DNA from: Sphingomonas daechungensis
GTDB taxonomy: Bacteria > Pseudomonadota > Alphaproteobacteria > Sphingomonadales > Sphingomonadaceae
DNA length: 64,000 bases
Direction: 5' to 3'
Assembly: GCF_014489495.1 (NCBI RefSeq)
Contig: NZ_CP060780.1
Coordinates: 1,685,001-1,749,000, forward strand
A program made the translations under genes and the position numbers. Positions 37,619 through 48,278 of this stretch are shown here, in pieces (positions within the stretch are counted from its first letter, which is position 1; every line of letters begins with the position of its first letter). The notes below the pieces were generated by a model. It saw nothing but the letters and a program-made list of their open reading frames with translations, searched no databases and was not told the origin of the DNA.

Positions 37619-38343
37619 GGTGTCTTCGGGCAGTCCTTATTTCCGTCGTTCTTGGTGCAACTGGGAGCGCGACACTAGCTGAGCCACCGACTGGTTCCCG
37701 TTTGGGCGACTTTAGACGGCCCGGGCCGACGCTGACAGCCAAGGATCAGGCTGAAGGCGCCAAAGAGTTCGGCGAATGCCTTTTCAATCGCCGGAATGAC
37801 CTTGTTCGGCAGACGCTTTTCGCAGCGACGCGACCGGCAGAGGAAGCCGCCTACGCCAAACTGATGAGCGGCAGCGTGCAGTGTTTCGGGATCGTTTTTA
37901 GCAACGACATGGTCGAAGAGCGGCGCATCAACATTCCGCCGGACATTCTTCGTGGAATGTTGGCAGAAGCGGGATTGGAACGGTCGTATGAGAAAGCGGC
38001 CGCGTTGCAACCGCTGCCGCTCCAGCAGATTTACAATCGCGACTGGTACGCAGTGACCGGCCGGCATGTCAGCGTTGACGAGATGGGCGCGTGCGTGGCC
38101 GACACAAACCCGGCGGGCGTGTTGGCTCTGTCGCGGACCAAGCCGACGAGCGCTGAAGAAAACACGGCATTCGGCGCACTGATGGGTAACTTTGGCAAGT
38201 GCCTTCGCGCCGGCGTGAAGCTTCAGGCCAGCCGTCCAGCGCTTCGTGCAGCGCTTGCTGAGGCACTGTTTCAGCGGCTCAATGCGCCGACGCCGGCACC
38301 CACGGCCGCGACCGCACCAGCAGTGGAGGCTGCGAAGAACTGA
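37615..38343 (+). CDS. Exported Cys-repeat protein B inside the nuo operon (unknown function)
   Basis: 242 residues with signal peptide ([17 protein letters not shown]). Two modules resemble those of the protein at 36909-37487: [20 protein letters not shown]... [11 protein letters not shown] ... [11 protein letters not shown], and [17 protein letters not shown]... [12 protein letters not shown] ... [10 protein letters not shown]. Each module has the pattern (F/M)-G/A-x-C near its start, a second Cys about 40 residues on, and a closing LR..LA helix. The C-terminus is Ala/Pro/Thr-rich. ATG 37615 overlaps the preceding stop; TGA overlaps nuoG (TGATG). Function unknown. Confidence 0.75.
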   Translation: MRCLRAVLISVVLGATGSATLAEPPTGSRLGDFRRPGPTLTAKDQAEGAKEFGECLFNRRNDLVRQTLFAATRPAEEAAYAKLMSGSVQCFGIVFSNDMVEERRINIPPDILRGMLAEAGLERSYEKAAALQPLPLQQIYNRDWYAVTGRHVSVDEMGACVADTNPAGVLALSRTKPTSAEENTAFGALMGNFGKCLRAGVKLQASRPALRAALAEALFQRLNAPTPAPTAATAPAVEAAKN

Positions 38344-40351
38344 TGCCCAAGGTCACCGTCGACGGCACCGAGATCGAAGTCCCGCAGGGCGCGACCGTCC
38401 TGCAGGCGTGCGAACTCGCCGGGAAGGAGATCCCGCGCTTTTGCTATCACGAGCGGCTGTCGATCGCCGGCAACTGCCGCATGTGCCTCGTCGAAGTTGC
38501 TCCTGGTCCGCCGAAGCCGCAGGCAAGCTGCGCACTGCCCGCCGCCGACGGCCAGTCGATCCGAACCGACACGCCAATGGTGAAGAAGGCGCGGGAAGGG
38601 GTGATGGAATTCCTGCTCATCAACCACCCGCTCGATTGCCCGATTTGCGACCAGGGCGGCGAATGCGATCTCCAGGACCAGGCGATGGCCTATGGCCGCC
38701 CGTTCTCGCGCTTCGACGAGAACAAGCGCGCCATCGACGACAAATACATGGGCCCGGTCATCAAGACCGCGATGACGCGCTGCATCCAGTGCACCCGCTG
38801 CATTCGCTTTTCCGAGGAAGTTGCGGGCGTCCCGGCGCTTGGCATGCTGTACCGCGGCGAGGACAGCCAGATCACGTCCTACCTCGAAAGAGCGGTCGAG
38901 ACGGAGATGGCGGGCAACCTCGCCGACGTCTGTCCGGTGGGGGCCTTGCTCCAGCGGCCGCAGTCTTTCGAGAGCCGCCCTTGGGAGCTTCGCCGTGTGC
39001 CGGGCATCGACGTGATGGATGCGGTGGGGTCGAACATTCGCTTCGACGTTCGCCAGCGCCAGGTCATGCGCATCCTTCCCGCGTCAACGACGACGTCAAC
39101 GAGGAGTGGATCAGCGACAAGACTAGGCACCACGCCGACGCGCTTGTGCGCAACCGACTCGATCGCCCGTGGGTGCGGGAAAAGGGCAAGCTTCGCGAAG
39201 CGACCTGGGGTGAAGCGCTCGACCTGTTTGCCGCAAAACTGAAGGCGGCGGGCGCGAACGTTGCGGCTGTTGCGGGCGACCTGCTCGACGCCGAGACGAT
39301 GTACGCGGCGCGAAAGCTGCTTCAGGCGCAAGGGTCTTCGCTTCTGGAAGGCCGTCAGACCGGCCTGACCTATGACGCATCGAGCCTCGCGGCGATCAAT
39401 TTCAACTCGACCATTGCCGGCATCGAGGATGCCGACGTCGTGCTGCTCGTCGGCACGAACCCGCGCTGGGAAGCGCCGCTCGTCAACACGCGGCTCCGCA
39501 AGGCGGCGCGCAAGGGTGCCAGGGTGTTCGGTCTTGGCCCCGAAATCGACCTCGGTATGCCGGTCAGCTGGATCGGCAACGATCTCAAACTGCTCGGAAA
39601 GCTTCCCAAGAACGTCGCGGAAGCCTTTGCAAACGCTCAACGTCCCGCGGTGATCGTCGGTGCCGGTGGCCTTGCCGCCGGCGCGCTTGGCGCGTCTCTC
39701 GCGCTCGTGAAGTCCCTCAACCTTGTTCGTGATGGTTGGAACGGTTTCAACGTCCTGCACACAAGCGCGTCTCGGATGGCGGGCCTGATCCTCGGCTATG
39801 CGCAGCCAGGCGGAATCGCAGATTTGGAGAAGGCCAAGCCTGAGATCGTTCTTCTGCTTGGCGCCGACGAGATGGACCCCGCACGCTTCGCTGGAAGCTT
39901 CAAGGTCTACATCGGCCACCATGGCGACAACGGTGCCCGTCAGGCCGATCTGGTCCTTCCGGGAGCGGCCTATGCGGAAAAGCACGGCACTTACGTCAAT
40001 ACGGAAGGCCGCGTTCAGCGCAGTGAACGGGCGGCATTTGCGCCGGGCGAGGCGCGCGAGGACTGGACGATTTTCCGCGCGGTCTCCGACCTGATCGGTT
40101 CGCCGCTGCCCTTCGATCGGTTCGACCAGCTCCGGGCAAAGATGATCGAGGAATTTCCGCATCTCGGTACGGACGGCTTGATCGCCTTCGACTGGTCGCC
40201 GCCAAAGCTCAACGCGAAGGCGGAGGGCGCGATCGTCTACCCGATCCGCGATTTCTACCTGACCAACGCCATCGCGCGCTCGAGCCCGACCATGCACACC
40301 TGCTCGGAAGAGCTGCTTCACGGCCGAACGGTGCAGGAGGCGGCTGAGTGA
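38343..40351 (+). CDS. nuoG: NADH-quinone oxidoreductase subunit G (one frame break)
   Basis: 75-kDa-type iron-sulfur subunit. Corrected length 669 residues. The N-terminal ferredoxin domain has [39 protein letters not shown] and [16 protein letters not shown] hold further clusters, and the molybdopterin-oxidoreductase-like domain follows ([51 protein letters not shown]). The frame slips at CCC 39078-39080; one added C reads [23 protein letters not shown] 38343; stop overlaps nuoH as GTGA. The residues [11 protein letters not shown] deviate slightly from the usual VGALTSKPY and may hide another base error. Confidence 0.94.
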
Positions 40352-41421
40352 CGGCCTGGTTCCAATCCTTCGGAATTACCTACGAATGGTCGTGGCTGAT
40401 CGCCACGATCATCGGAATCCTCGTCATTGCGCTGCCGCTGATGCTGGCCGTGGCGATGATCATTTATGCCGATCGCAAGATCTGGGCCGCGATTGCCCTC
40501 CGGCGCGGACCGAACGTGGTCGGCCCGTGGGGCCTGCTGCAGAGCTTTGCCGACGGCCTGAAGGTCTTCCTCAAGGAAACCATCATCCCGTCGGGCGCGA
40601 ACCGCGGATTGTTCCTGCTCGCGCCGATCGTGACGTTCACGACCGCTCTGATTGTATGGGCGGTGATTCCGTTCGACTACGGTGTGGTGCTGGCGAACAT
40701 CAACGTCGGCCTGCTCTACGTGCTCGCGGCGTCGTCGCTCGGCGTTTACGGGGTGATCGTCGCCGGCTGGGCGTCGAACTCAAAGTACCCGTTCTTCTCG
40801 GCCCTTCGCGCGGCCGCGCAGATGGTGAGCTACGAAGTGTCGATCGGCTTCGTGCTGATCTGCGTCGTGCTCTACGCGAACAGCTTCAACCTGACCGATA
40901 TCGTCATGGCGCAGAAGGGCCACAAGCTATTTGGCCTGTTGAACGGCTACGGCTTCAATCCCTTGCTGTTCCCGATGGCGATCGTGTTCCTGATCAGCTC
41001 GATGGCGGAAACCTTCCGCACGCCGTTCGACCTCGTCGAAGCGGAAAGCGAGCTCGTTGCGGGACACCAGACCGAATATAGCTCGATGAGCTTCGCGCTC
41101 TTCTGGCTCGGCGAATACGGCAACGTCATACTAATGTGCGCTCTAAATGCGCTGCTGTTCTGGGGCGGCTGGCTGCCGCCGGTGAACTGGGCGCCGCTCT
41201 ACACAATTCCGCTTCTTGGGTGGTCGGCGGGCCCGATCTGGCTCTTCCTCAAAATGGGATTCTTCTTCTTCGTCTTCAGCTGGGTGAAGGCGACGGTGCC
41301 GAGGTATCGTTACGACCAGCTCATGCGGCTCGGCTGGAAGATTTTCCTTCCGCTCAGCCTTCTCTTCGTCGTCATCATCTCGGGCTGGCTCATGTTCTCC
41401 CGCTACGGAGGCGCTGCGTGA
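40348..41421 (+). CDS. nuoH: NADH-quinone oxidoreductase subunit H
   Basis: Membrane subunit at the base of the peripheral arm, part of the quinone channel. 357 residues, intact, about eight helices. Conserved: [68 protein letters not shown] and [15 protein letters not shown] 40348 (GTGA overlap). Stop overlaps the following hypothetical gene as GTGA. Confidence 0.97.
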   Translation: MTAWFQSFGITYEWSWLIATIIGILVIALPLMLAVAMIIYADRKIWAAIALRRGPNVVGPWGLLQSFADGLKVFLKETIIPSGANRGLFLLAPIVTFTTALIVWAVIPFDYGVVLANINVGLLYVLAASSLGVYGVIVAGWASNSKYPFFSALRAAAQMVSYEVSIGFVLICVVLYANSFNLTDIVMAQKGHKLFGLLNGYGFNPLLFPMAIVFLISSMAETFRTPFDLVEAESELVAGHQTEYSSMSFALFWLGEYGNVILMCALNALLFWGGWLPPVNWAPLYTIPLLGWSAGPIWLFLKMGFFFFVFSWVKATVPRYRYDQLMRLGWKIFLPLSLLFVVIISGWLMFSRYGGAA

Positions 41422-41864
41422 TTGAACTTTGGCTAGCTGCTCAGGTCCTGTCACTTAACTGCGTCGTGGAACCTCCGCGAAGCGTTGTCGTCAGCGGCGG
41501 GGCGGTTACCTCGAACAAGATCGGTCTTCCACCAGAGATGAATAAGTGGGCGTTCAGTCTCACGCTTCGTGATGGAAAGGACGAAGTTGACGTCCAGATG
41601 AACTGGCCCGGTGACCCAATCCGCGCTGGCAAGGCCCTCGCGGCGTTTCCGATTGGGCCTCACGACTACTCGTTCGTGTCGCTGCATGGAGGCCCATGTC
41701 TTTTCACTCAGACGTCCTGCATCTTCATGTACACATTGAGCGAACAAGCGGACGGCACCGCGGACATTCTCATTCAGCCTGCCGCGCTTGCTTCCGAAGG
41801 CGACCGCAGCAAGCCATTCCAGGTTTTCATGCAGGGTCGGTGCACACCGGCAGGTAAGTCCTAA
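41418..41864 (+). CDS. Hypothetical protein between nuoH and nuoI
   Basis: 148 residues from GTG 41418, beginning [20 protein letters not shown], a weak signal-like start, and mostly beta-looking afterwards ([40 protein letters not shown]). Four Cys (near residues 14, 104, 110 and 142) could form disulfides if exported. It is coupled to nuoH by GTGA, and nuoI starts on the next base after its stop. No family recognised. It interrupts an otherwise canonical nuoH-nuoI order. Confidence 0.68.
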   Translation: MIELWLAAQVLSLNCVVEPPRSVVVSGGAVTSNKIGLPPEMNKWAFSLTLRDGKDEVDVQMNWPGDPIRAGKALAAFPIGPHDYSFVSLHGGPCLFTQTSCIFMYTLSEQADGTADILIQPAALASEGDRSKPFQVFMQGRCTPAGKS

Positions 41865-42374
41865 ATGATCGCGCGCACCATCAAGGCATTCACCCTCTGG
41901 GAATTTGTGAAGGCGCACTGGCTGACCTTGAAGTATTTCTTCAAGCCCAAGGCGACCATAAACTATCCCTACGAGAAGGCGCCTCAGAGCCCGCGCTTCC
42001 GCGGGGAGCATGCTTTGCGCCGTTATCCCAACGGCGAAGAGCGCTGCATCGCGTGCAAGCTGTGCGAAGCGGTCTGCCCGGCGCTGGCAATCACCATTGA
42101 AGCCGAACCACGCGAGGACGGCAGCCGTCGGACCACGCGCTACGACATCGACATGGTGAAGTGCATCTACTGCGGCCTGTGCCAGGAGGCATGCCCGGTG
42201 GATGCGATCGTCGAGGGTCCGAACCTCGAATTCGCGACCGAGACGCGCGAGGAATTGCTCTACGACAAGGCGAAATTGCTGGCCAATGGCGACCGCTGGG
42301 AACGCGCCATTGCCGCCAATCTTGCCGCCGATGCCCCTACCGATAAGCGCGCCGCAACAGGGTCCAAGACTTGA
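41865..42374 (+). CDS. nuoI: NADH-quinone oxidoreductase subunit I
   Basis: TYKY-type subunit with two 4Fe-4S clusters (N6a, N6b). 169 residues, intact. Ligand motifs [16 protein letters not shown] and [16 protein letters not shown], preceded by [20 protein letters not shown] 41865 abuts the previous stop; the stop overlaps nuoJ as TTGA. Confidence 0.97.
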   Translation: MIARTIKAFTLWEFVKAHWLTLKYFFKPKATINYPYEKAPQSPRFRGEHALRRYPNGEERCIACKLCEAVCPALAITIEAEPREDGSRRTTRYDIDMVKCIYCGLCQEACPVDAIVEGPNLEFATETREELLYDKAKLLANGDRWERAIAANLAADAPTDKRAATGSKT

Positions 42375-42976
42375 TCGCACTCCTTTCCTTTTACCTCTTC
42401 GCGACGGTCATGCTCGCTTCGGCGGTGTGCGTGATCTTCTCGCGCAATCCGGTGCACAGCGTGCTCTGGCTGATCCTGGCGTTCTTCAACGCGGCGGGCC
42501 TGATGCTGCTCGTCGGCGCAGAGTTCATCGCGATGCTGCTGGTCATCGTCTATGTCGGCGCGGTCGCGGTGCTGTTCCTGTTCGTCGTCATGATGCTGGA
42601 CATCGACTTCGCGGAACTCCGCTCCGGTTTCAGCAGGAACCTGCCGTTCGGGATCATCATCGCGATCATCCTTTTCGCTGAGATGTTCTTCGCCGTGCGC
42701 GCATGGCAGGCAGGTCCGGTGCTGAGCGCCGCGTCCGCTCCGGAAGCCACGCAGCCGAACATCGTCGCCCTCGGGCAGGTGCTTTACAGCCGCTTCCTCT
42801 ATCCGTTCGAAATCGCCGGCCTGATCCTGCTCGTCGCGATGATCGGTGCGATTGTGCTGACCCACCGCAGCCGGGGTGATGTCCGCGGCCAGAAGATCTC
42901 CAAGCAGGTCGACCGCCGTCCGGAGGACGCGATCAAGCTCGAGAACCCGACCGTGGGCGAGGGGATGAAGCTGTGA
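42371..42976 (+). CDS. nuoJ: NADH-quinone oxidoreductase subunit J
   Basis: ND6-like membrane subunit. 201 residues, five helices, with the conserved [20 protein letters not shown] segment. The C-terminal tail is polar ([20 protein letters not shown]). Start TTG 42371 overlapping the nuoI stop. Stop overlaps nuoK (GTGA). Intact. Confidence 0.95.
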   Translation: MIALLSFYLFATVMLASAVCVIFSRNPVHSVLWLILAFFNAAGLMLLVGAEFIAMLLVIVYVGAVAVLFLFVVMMLDIDFAELRSGFSRNLPFGIIIAIILFAEMFFAVRAWQAGPVLSAASAPEATQPNIVALGQVLYSRFLYPFEIAGLILLVAMIGAIVLTHRSRGDVRGQKISKQVDRRPEDAIKLENPTVGEGMKL

Positions 42977-43278
42977 TTACGCTGTATCATTTCCTTGGCG
43001 TCGCGGCCGTGCTGTTCGTGCTGGGCGTGCTCGGCATCTTCCTCAATCGCCGTAACGTCATCCTGATCCTGATGGCCATCGAGCTGATCCTGCTCGCGGT
43101 GAACATCAACCTTGTCGCGTTCAGCGCCTTCCTCGGCGACCTCGTCGGGCAAGTGATGGCGATGTTCGTCCTGACCGTCGCCGCCGCCGAAGCCGCCATT
43201 GGCCTCGCCATCCTCGTCATCTTCTTCCGTCGCCGCGGCTCGATCGCGGTCGACGACGTCAACCGGATGCACGGCTGA
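42973..43278 (+). CDS. nuoK: NADH-quinone oxidoreductase subunit K
   Basis: ND4L-like membrane subunit, 101 residues, three helices with the conserved acidic residue in [20 protein letters not shown] and [17 protein letters not shown] 42973 (GTGA with nuoJ). Stop overlaps nuoL (TGATG). Intact. Confidence 0.97.
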   Translation: MITLYHFLGVAAVLFVLGVLGIFLNRRNVILILMAIELILLAVNINLVAFSAFLGDLVGQVMAMFVLTVAAAEAAIGLAILVIFFRRRGSIAVDDVNRMHG

Positions 43279-45316
43279 TGCACCCAGTCCTCTTCATCGT
43301 TTTCCTGCCGCTCCTGGCCGCGATCGTCGCCGGCCTCGGCGGCCGCTGGATTGGTCAGACGCCCGCAAAGGTCGTCACGACGGGTTCGCTGTTCATCGGC
43401 GCGGCACTCAGCTGGCCGATCTTCATCGGGTACCTGACCGGAGCGTCGCATGAGCAGGTCGTTCCTGTGCTCGACTGGATCCACTCTGGAACGTTGAACG
43501 TCGCCTGGGAGCTTCGCGTCGACACGCTGACGGCGGTGATGCTGGTGGTGGTGACGACGGTCTCGTCGCTCGTTCACCTCTACAGCTGGGGCTACATGGC
43601 CGAGGATCCGAGCCAGCCTCGCTTCTTCGCCTATCTGTCGCTGTTCAGCTTCGCGATGCTGATGCTGGTGACGGCCAACAACCTCGTCCAGATGTTCTTC
43701 GGCTGGGAAGGGGTGGGCCTGGCGTCCTACCTGCTGATTGGGTTCTGGTACCATAAGCCCTCGGCCAATGCGGCGGCGCTCAAGGCGTTCGTCGTCAACC
43801 GCGTCGGCGACTTCGGATTTTCTCTCGGCATCTTCGGCACGTTCTGGGTGTTCGGTACTTTGTCGATCCCGGCGATCCTCGCCGCCGCGCCCTCAATGGC
43901 CGGTTCGACGATCGGCTTCGCCGGCCTGCAGGTCGACACGATGACCGCGCTTTGCCTGCTGCTGTTTGTCGGCGCGATGGGCAAGTCTGCGCAGCTCGGC
44001 CTCCACACCTGGCTTCCAGACGCGATGGAGGGTCCCACCCCGTCAGCGCCCTCATCCATGCGGCAACGATGGTCACCGCCGGCGTGTTCATGGTCTGCCG
44101 CCTGTCGCCGATGTTCGAGCAGAGCGCGACGGCAACCATGGTCGTGACCTTCGTCGGGGCGGCTACGGCTTTCTTCGCGGCGACCGTCGGCACTGCGCAG
44201 AACGACATTAAGCGGGTGATCGCCTATTCGACCTGTTCGCAGCTCGGCTACATGTTCTTTGCGGCAGGCGTCGGCGCTTATGGCGCAGCGATGTTTCACC
44301 TGTTCACGCACGCCTTCTTCAAGGCGTTGCTGTTCTTGGGCGCGGGCTCGGTCATCCACGCGATGCACCACGAGCAGGACATGCGCTTTTACGGCGGCCT
44401 CCGTAAGGAAATCCCGTTCACGTTCTGGGTGATGCTGATCGGCACGCTTGCGATCACCGGCGTCGGCATCCTGGGGGTTGGCTTTGCCGGCTACCATTCG
44501 AAGGATGCCATCCTCGAGAGCGCCTACGCGAGCGGTTCGGTGCACGGGACCATTGCCTTCTGGGCAGGCGCCATCGCCGCCTTGCTCACCAGCTTCTACT
44601 CCTGGCGCCTGATGTTCCTGACCTTCTGGGGCAAGCCGCGCTGGGGCGCTTCGGAGCACATCCAGCATGCAGTCCACGGCGACCATGCGGATCATCCGGA
44701 CGAGGAGCATGGCGACAGTGCGCATGACGATGCGATGCCGCCGGAAGGTACGGGCGGGTATCATCCGCACGAAAGTCCGCTGACGATGCTGGTGCCGATT
44801 GGCCTGCTCGCCATCGGAGCGATCGCCGCAGGCTTTACCTTCAGCCATTACTTCCTGGAGTCAGCCGAATTCTGGAACGGCAGCCTGGCGTTCAACGAGC
44901 ACCTGGCCCACGCGATGCATGAGGTGCCGATCTGGGTGAAGTACACAGCGACGATCGTGATGCTGGTCGGCCTCGCGATTGCCTACAACAACTACATTCG
45001 CCATCCGCAGGACGCGGCGGCCTTCGTAAAGCAGTTCGGCGGCATCTATCAGTTCGTGAAGAACAAATGGTACTTCGACGAACTATACGATCGGATCTTC
45101 ATCCGTCCGGCGCTGTGGTTTGGCCGCCTGTTCTGGCGACGCGGTGACGAAGGCACGATCGACCGCTTCGGGCCGCACGGCGCAGCGTACGCGGTCGGCG
45201 TCGGGAACCGCATCTCCGCGCGGCTGCAATCGGGCTTCCTCTATTCTTATGCTCTCGTGATGCTTCTCGGCCTCGTCGGCGCGGCAAGCTGGGCAATCTG
45301 GTGGGCAGCCAAGTGA
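43278..45316 (+). CDS. nuoL: NADH-quinone oxidoreductase subunit L (one frame break)
   Basis: Antiporter-like proton-pumping subunit with the long lateral helix. Corrected length 679 residues. Conserved segments: [40 protein letters not shown], then after repair [39 protein letters not shown] and [20 protein letters not shown]. The frame slips at CCCC 44038-44041. A His/Asp-rich insertion (near [20 protein letters not shown]) lies in a loop. ATG 43278. Confidence 0.95.
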
Positions 45317-45326
45317 CGAACCTTCC

Positions 45327-46844
45327 TTGCTGACCCTCCTCATTGCCATTCCGCTAATTGCCGGCGGACTGTGCCTGTTCGTGAAGGCGGAGGCGGCGCG
45401 CTGGATCGCACTCGTGGCGACACTGATCAACCTGGCACTTGGCGCTTACTTGTGGGCGGCGTTCGACCCGAATGGTGCGCAGTGGCAGTTCGTCGAGAAC
45501 CTCCCGCTCGCAGGCAACATCAGTTGGGCGCTCGGCATCGACGGCATCGCGCTCGTCCTCATCATGCTCTCGGTGTTCCTGATGCCGATCTGCATCGGGG
45601 CCAGCTGGCGTTCGATCGACAAGCGCGTGCCCGAGTACATGGCGGCGTTTCTGCTCATGGAAGCACTGATGCTCGGCGTGTTCGCCGCGCAGGACCTGTT
45701 CCTGTTCTACGTCTTCTTCGAGGGCGGTCTCATCCCGATGTACCTGATCATCGGCATCTGGGGCGGCGCGGAGCGCATCAAGGCCAGTTACAAGTTCTTC
45801 CTCTACACCCTGTTCGGCTCGGTGCTGATGCTGATCGCCATGATCTACATGGTGACCCAGGCGAAGACGACGTCGATCCCGGTGCTGATGGCGCACGACT
45901 TTCCGGTCGATGCGCAGAAATGGCTCTGGCTAGCATTCTTCGCCAGCTTCGCGGTGAAGATGCCGATGTGGCCGGTCCATACGTGGTTGCCGGATGCGCA
46001 CGTCCAGGCGCCGACGGCGGGCTCGGTGATCCTTGCCGGTGTGCTCCTGAAGATGGGCGGCTACGGTTTCATCCGGTTCTCGCTGCCAATGTTTCCTGAA
46101 GGCTCGGCCTATTTCGTGCCACTGGTCTTCGTCCTGAGCGGGATCGCGGTCGTCTACACCAGCCTGGTCGCCCTCGTGCAGACCGACATGAAGAAGCTGA
46201 TCGCCTATTCGTCGGTGGCGCACATGGCATTCGTCACCTTCGGCCTGTTCGCCTTCAACCAGCAGGGCATCGAAGGCGCGATGATGGTGATGCTCGGCCA
46301 CGGCCTGGTGTCCGGCGCGCTCTTCCTTTGCGTCGGCGTCGTCTACGATCGCATGCACACGCGCGAGATCGCCAAATACGGCGGGCTTGCGAACAACATG
46401 CCGGGCTATGCCCTGTTGTTCATGGTCTTCACGATGGCCAGCGTCGGACTGCCCGGCACCAGCAATTTCGTTGGCGAGTTCCTTAGCCTGGTCGGAACTT
46501 ATAAGGTGTCGAGCTGGGCGGCGATCGTTGCCACGACCGGCATCATCCTCGGTGCCGCCTACATGCTTCTTCTCTATTGGCGGATCGCGTTCGGCGTCGC
46601 CCGGACGCCCGAGGCCGCGCAGATGACTGACCTGTCGGCTCGTGAGTGGTGGCTCCTCGCGCCCATCGTGGTGGGCGTGTTCTGGATGGGCATCTACCCG
46701 GAAAGCTTCATTCGTCCGTTCCGCGCCGACGTCGCGCGACTGGTCGAACGCATCGATCGCGCAGCACCCGCAGGCGACCTCAACTTCAAACCCGGAAAGC
46801 CTCAGCTGCAGGCTGAACACCATGCAGCCGAGGCCGCTCACTGA
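45327..46844 (+). CDS. nuoM: NADH-quinone oxidoreductase subunit M
   Basis: ND4-like antiporter-type pumping subunit. 505 residues, intact. Conserved: FYVFFEGGLIPMYLIIGIWG, KMPMWPVHTWLPDAHVQAPT, GSVILAGVLLKMGGYGFIRF and KKLIAYSSVAHMAFVTFGLF. Start TTG 45327, ten bases after nuoL. Stop overlaps nuoN (TGATG). Confidence 0.97.
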   Translation: MLTLLIAIPLIAGGLCLFVKAEAARWIALVATLINLALGAYLWAAFDPNGAQWQFVENLPLAGNISWALGIDGIALVLIMLSVFLMPICIGASWRSIDKRVPEYMAAFLLMEALMLGVFAAQDLFLFYVFFEGGLIPMYLIIGIWGGAERIKASYKFFLYTLFGSVLMLIAMIYMVTQAKTTSIPVLMAHDFPVDAQKWLWLAFFASFAVKMPMWPVHTWLPDAHVQAPTAGSVILAGVLLKMGGYGFIRFSLPMFPEGSAYFVPLVFVLSGIAVVYTSLVALVQTDMKKLIAYSSVAHMAFVTFGLFAFNQQGIEGAMMVMLGHGLVSGALFLCVGVVYDRMHTREIAKYGGLANNMPGYALLFMVFTMASVGLPGTSNFVGEFLSLVGTYKVSSWAAIVATTGIILGAAYMLLLYWRIAFGVARTPEAAQMTDLSAREWWLLAPIVVGVFWMGIYPESFIRPFRADVARLVERIDRAAPAGDLNFKPGKPQLQAEHHAAEAAH

Positions 46845-48278
46845 TGAACCCGTTCGCACCCATCCTGCCGGAGCTGATCCTCACGGTCGGCGGCATCGCC
46901 CTGATGATGGTCGCCGCGTTCGGTGGGCGCCGCATCGGCGGCGTCACAAGCTGGTCGGCCGTCGCGATCCTGATAGCGGCAACCTTCGCGCTGATCGGGG
47001 CCCGACCCATGCGGGGGAGTGTTTGGGGGCCTAATCACCGCTGACCTCTTTGGGTCGTTCGGCAAGGCCATCATCTTCCTCGCTTCGGCCGTCGCGATCA
47101 TCGCTGCGCACGGATGGTTCGAAAGGGACACCGAGCATAGCGCCGAATACTCCGTGCTGATCCTGTTCAGCGCACTCGGTGGCGCGGTGATGGTTTCCGC
47201 GACCAGCCTGGTGACGCTCTACGTCGGCCTGGAGCTGCAGAGCCTGTCAGCCTACGTCCTCGCCTCGTACCGCCGTTCCGATGATCGGTCCGCCGAAGCT
47301 GGCCTGAAGTATTTCGTCCTTGGCGCCCTCGCCAGCGGCATCCTGCTCTATGGGATTTCGCTGCTTTACGGCTTCACCGGGACGATGAATTTCAACGGCA
47401 TTGCAGCGGCGTTTGCTCGCGAAGGTTCGACCTCGCTCGGCCTTCTCTTCGGTCTGGTGTTCGTGCTGGCCGGTGTCGCTTTCAAGATCAGCGCCGTTCC
47501 GTTCCATATGTGGACCCCGGACGTGTACGAAGGTGCGCCGACGCCAGTCACCGCCTTCTTCGCGTCCGCGCCGAAGGTGGCCGCGGTTCTCCTGGGCACA
47601 CGGATCTGCCTCGACGCGCTCGAGCCGGCGATCGAGGCCTGGCGGCAAATCGTGATCTTTGCCGCGCTTGCTTCAATCTTCCTCGGCGCGGTGGCCGCGT
47701 ATGGGCAGACGAACATCAAGCGCCTGCTGGCCTACTCCTCGATCAACAATGTCGGCTTTGCTCTCGTCGGCCTTGCGGCGGGCGGCCAGCAGGGGGCGTC
47801 GTCCGTTCTGTTCTACATGGCCGTATATGTCGTGATGACGCTTGGCGCATTCCTTTGCGTCCTGTGGATGCGCGACGAGAATGGTGAACCGGTCGAGGAG
47901 ATCGCGGCGCTTTCAGGCCTGTCCCAGACGCGTCCGGCCTACGCGGCCGCGCTGGCGATGTTCATGTTCAGCCTTGCAGGAATCCCGCCATTGTTCGGCT
48001 TCTGGCCGAAGTTGCTGGTGTTCCAGGCCGCCGTGAACTCGGGACTGGTGGCGCTGGCCGTGGCCGCGATCGTTGGGACGGTGATCGGTGCCTACTATTA
48101 CCTGCGGATCATCAAGGTCATGTACATGGACGAGGCCGCCGCGCCGTTCGGTCGTGTGAGCCAGCCGGTGCAGGGCGCTCTGATCTTTCTTGCAGCGCTG
48201 ATTGTCTCGCCGCTCGGATATTTGCTGATCGGACCGCTGAACAAGCTCACCGATCTGGCTGCGAGTTCGATCTTCTGA
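46844..48278 (+). CDS. nuoN: NADH-quinone oxidoreductase subunit N (two frame breaks)
   Basis: ND2-like antiporter-type subunit. Corrected length 478 residues. Start MNPFAPILPELILTVGGIAL. Two bases are missing close together, C at 47001-47003 and G at 47025-47029; repaired, the protein reads LIGAPTHAGECLGGLITADL and continues. Later motifs: YVGLELQSLSAYVLASYRRS, FKISAVPFHMWTPDVYEGAP, IKRLLAYSSINNVGFALVGL and SLAGIPPLFGFWPKLLVF. Last gene of the nuo operon. Confidence 0.94.

Noticed and set aside
38879..40321. A 480-codon open frame opposite nuoG
   Set aside because: Antisense shadow of a conserved essential subunit; no motif and His/Arg-rich shadow composition.
43278..45316. nuoL as a true pseudogene or as two half genes
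   Set aside because: One added C at 44038-44041 restores a full-length, well-conserved protein; the same kind of lesion hits dozens of essential genes here.
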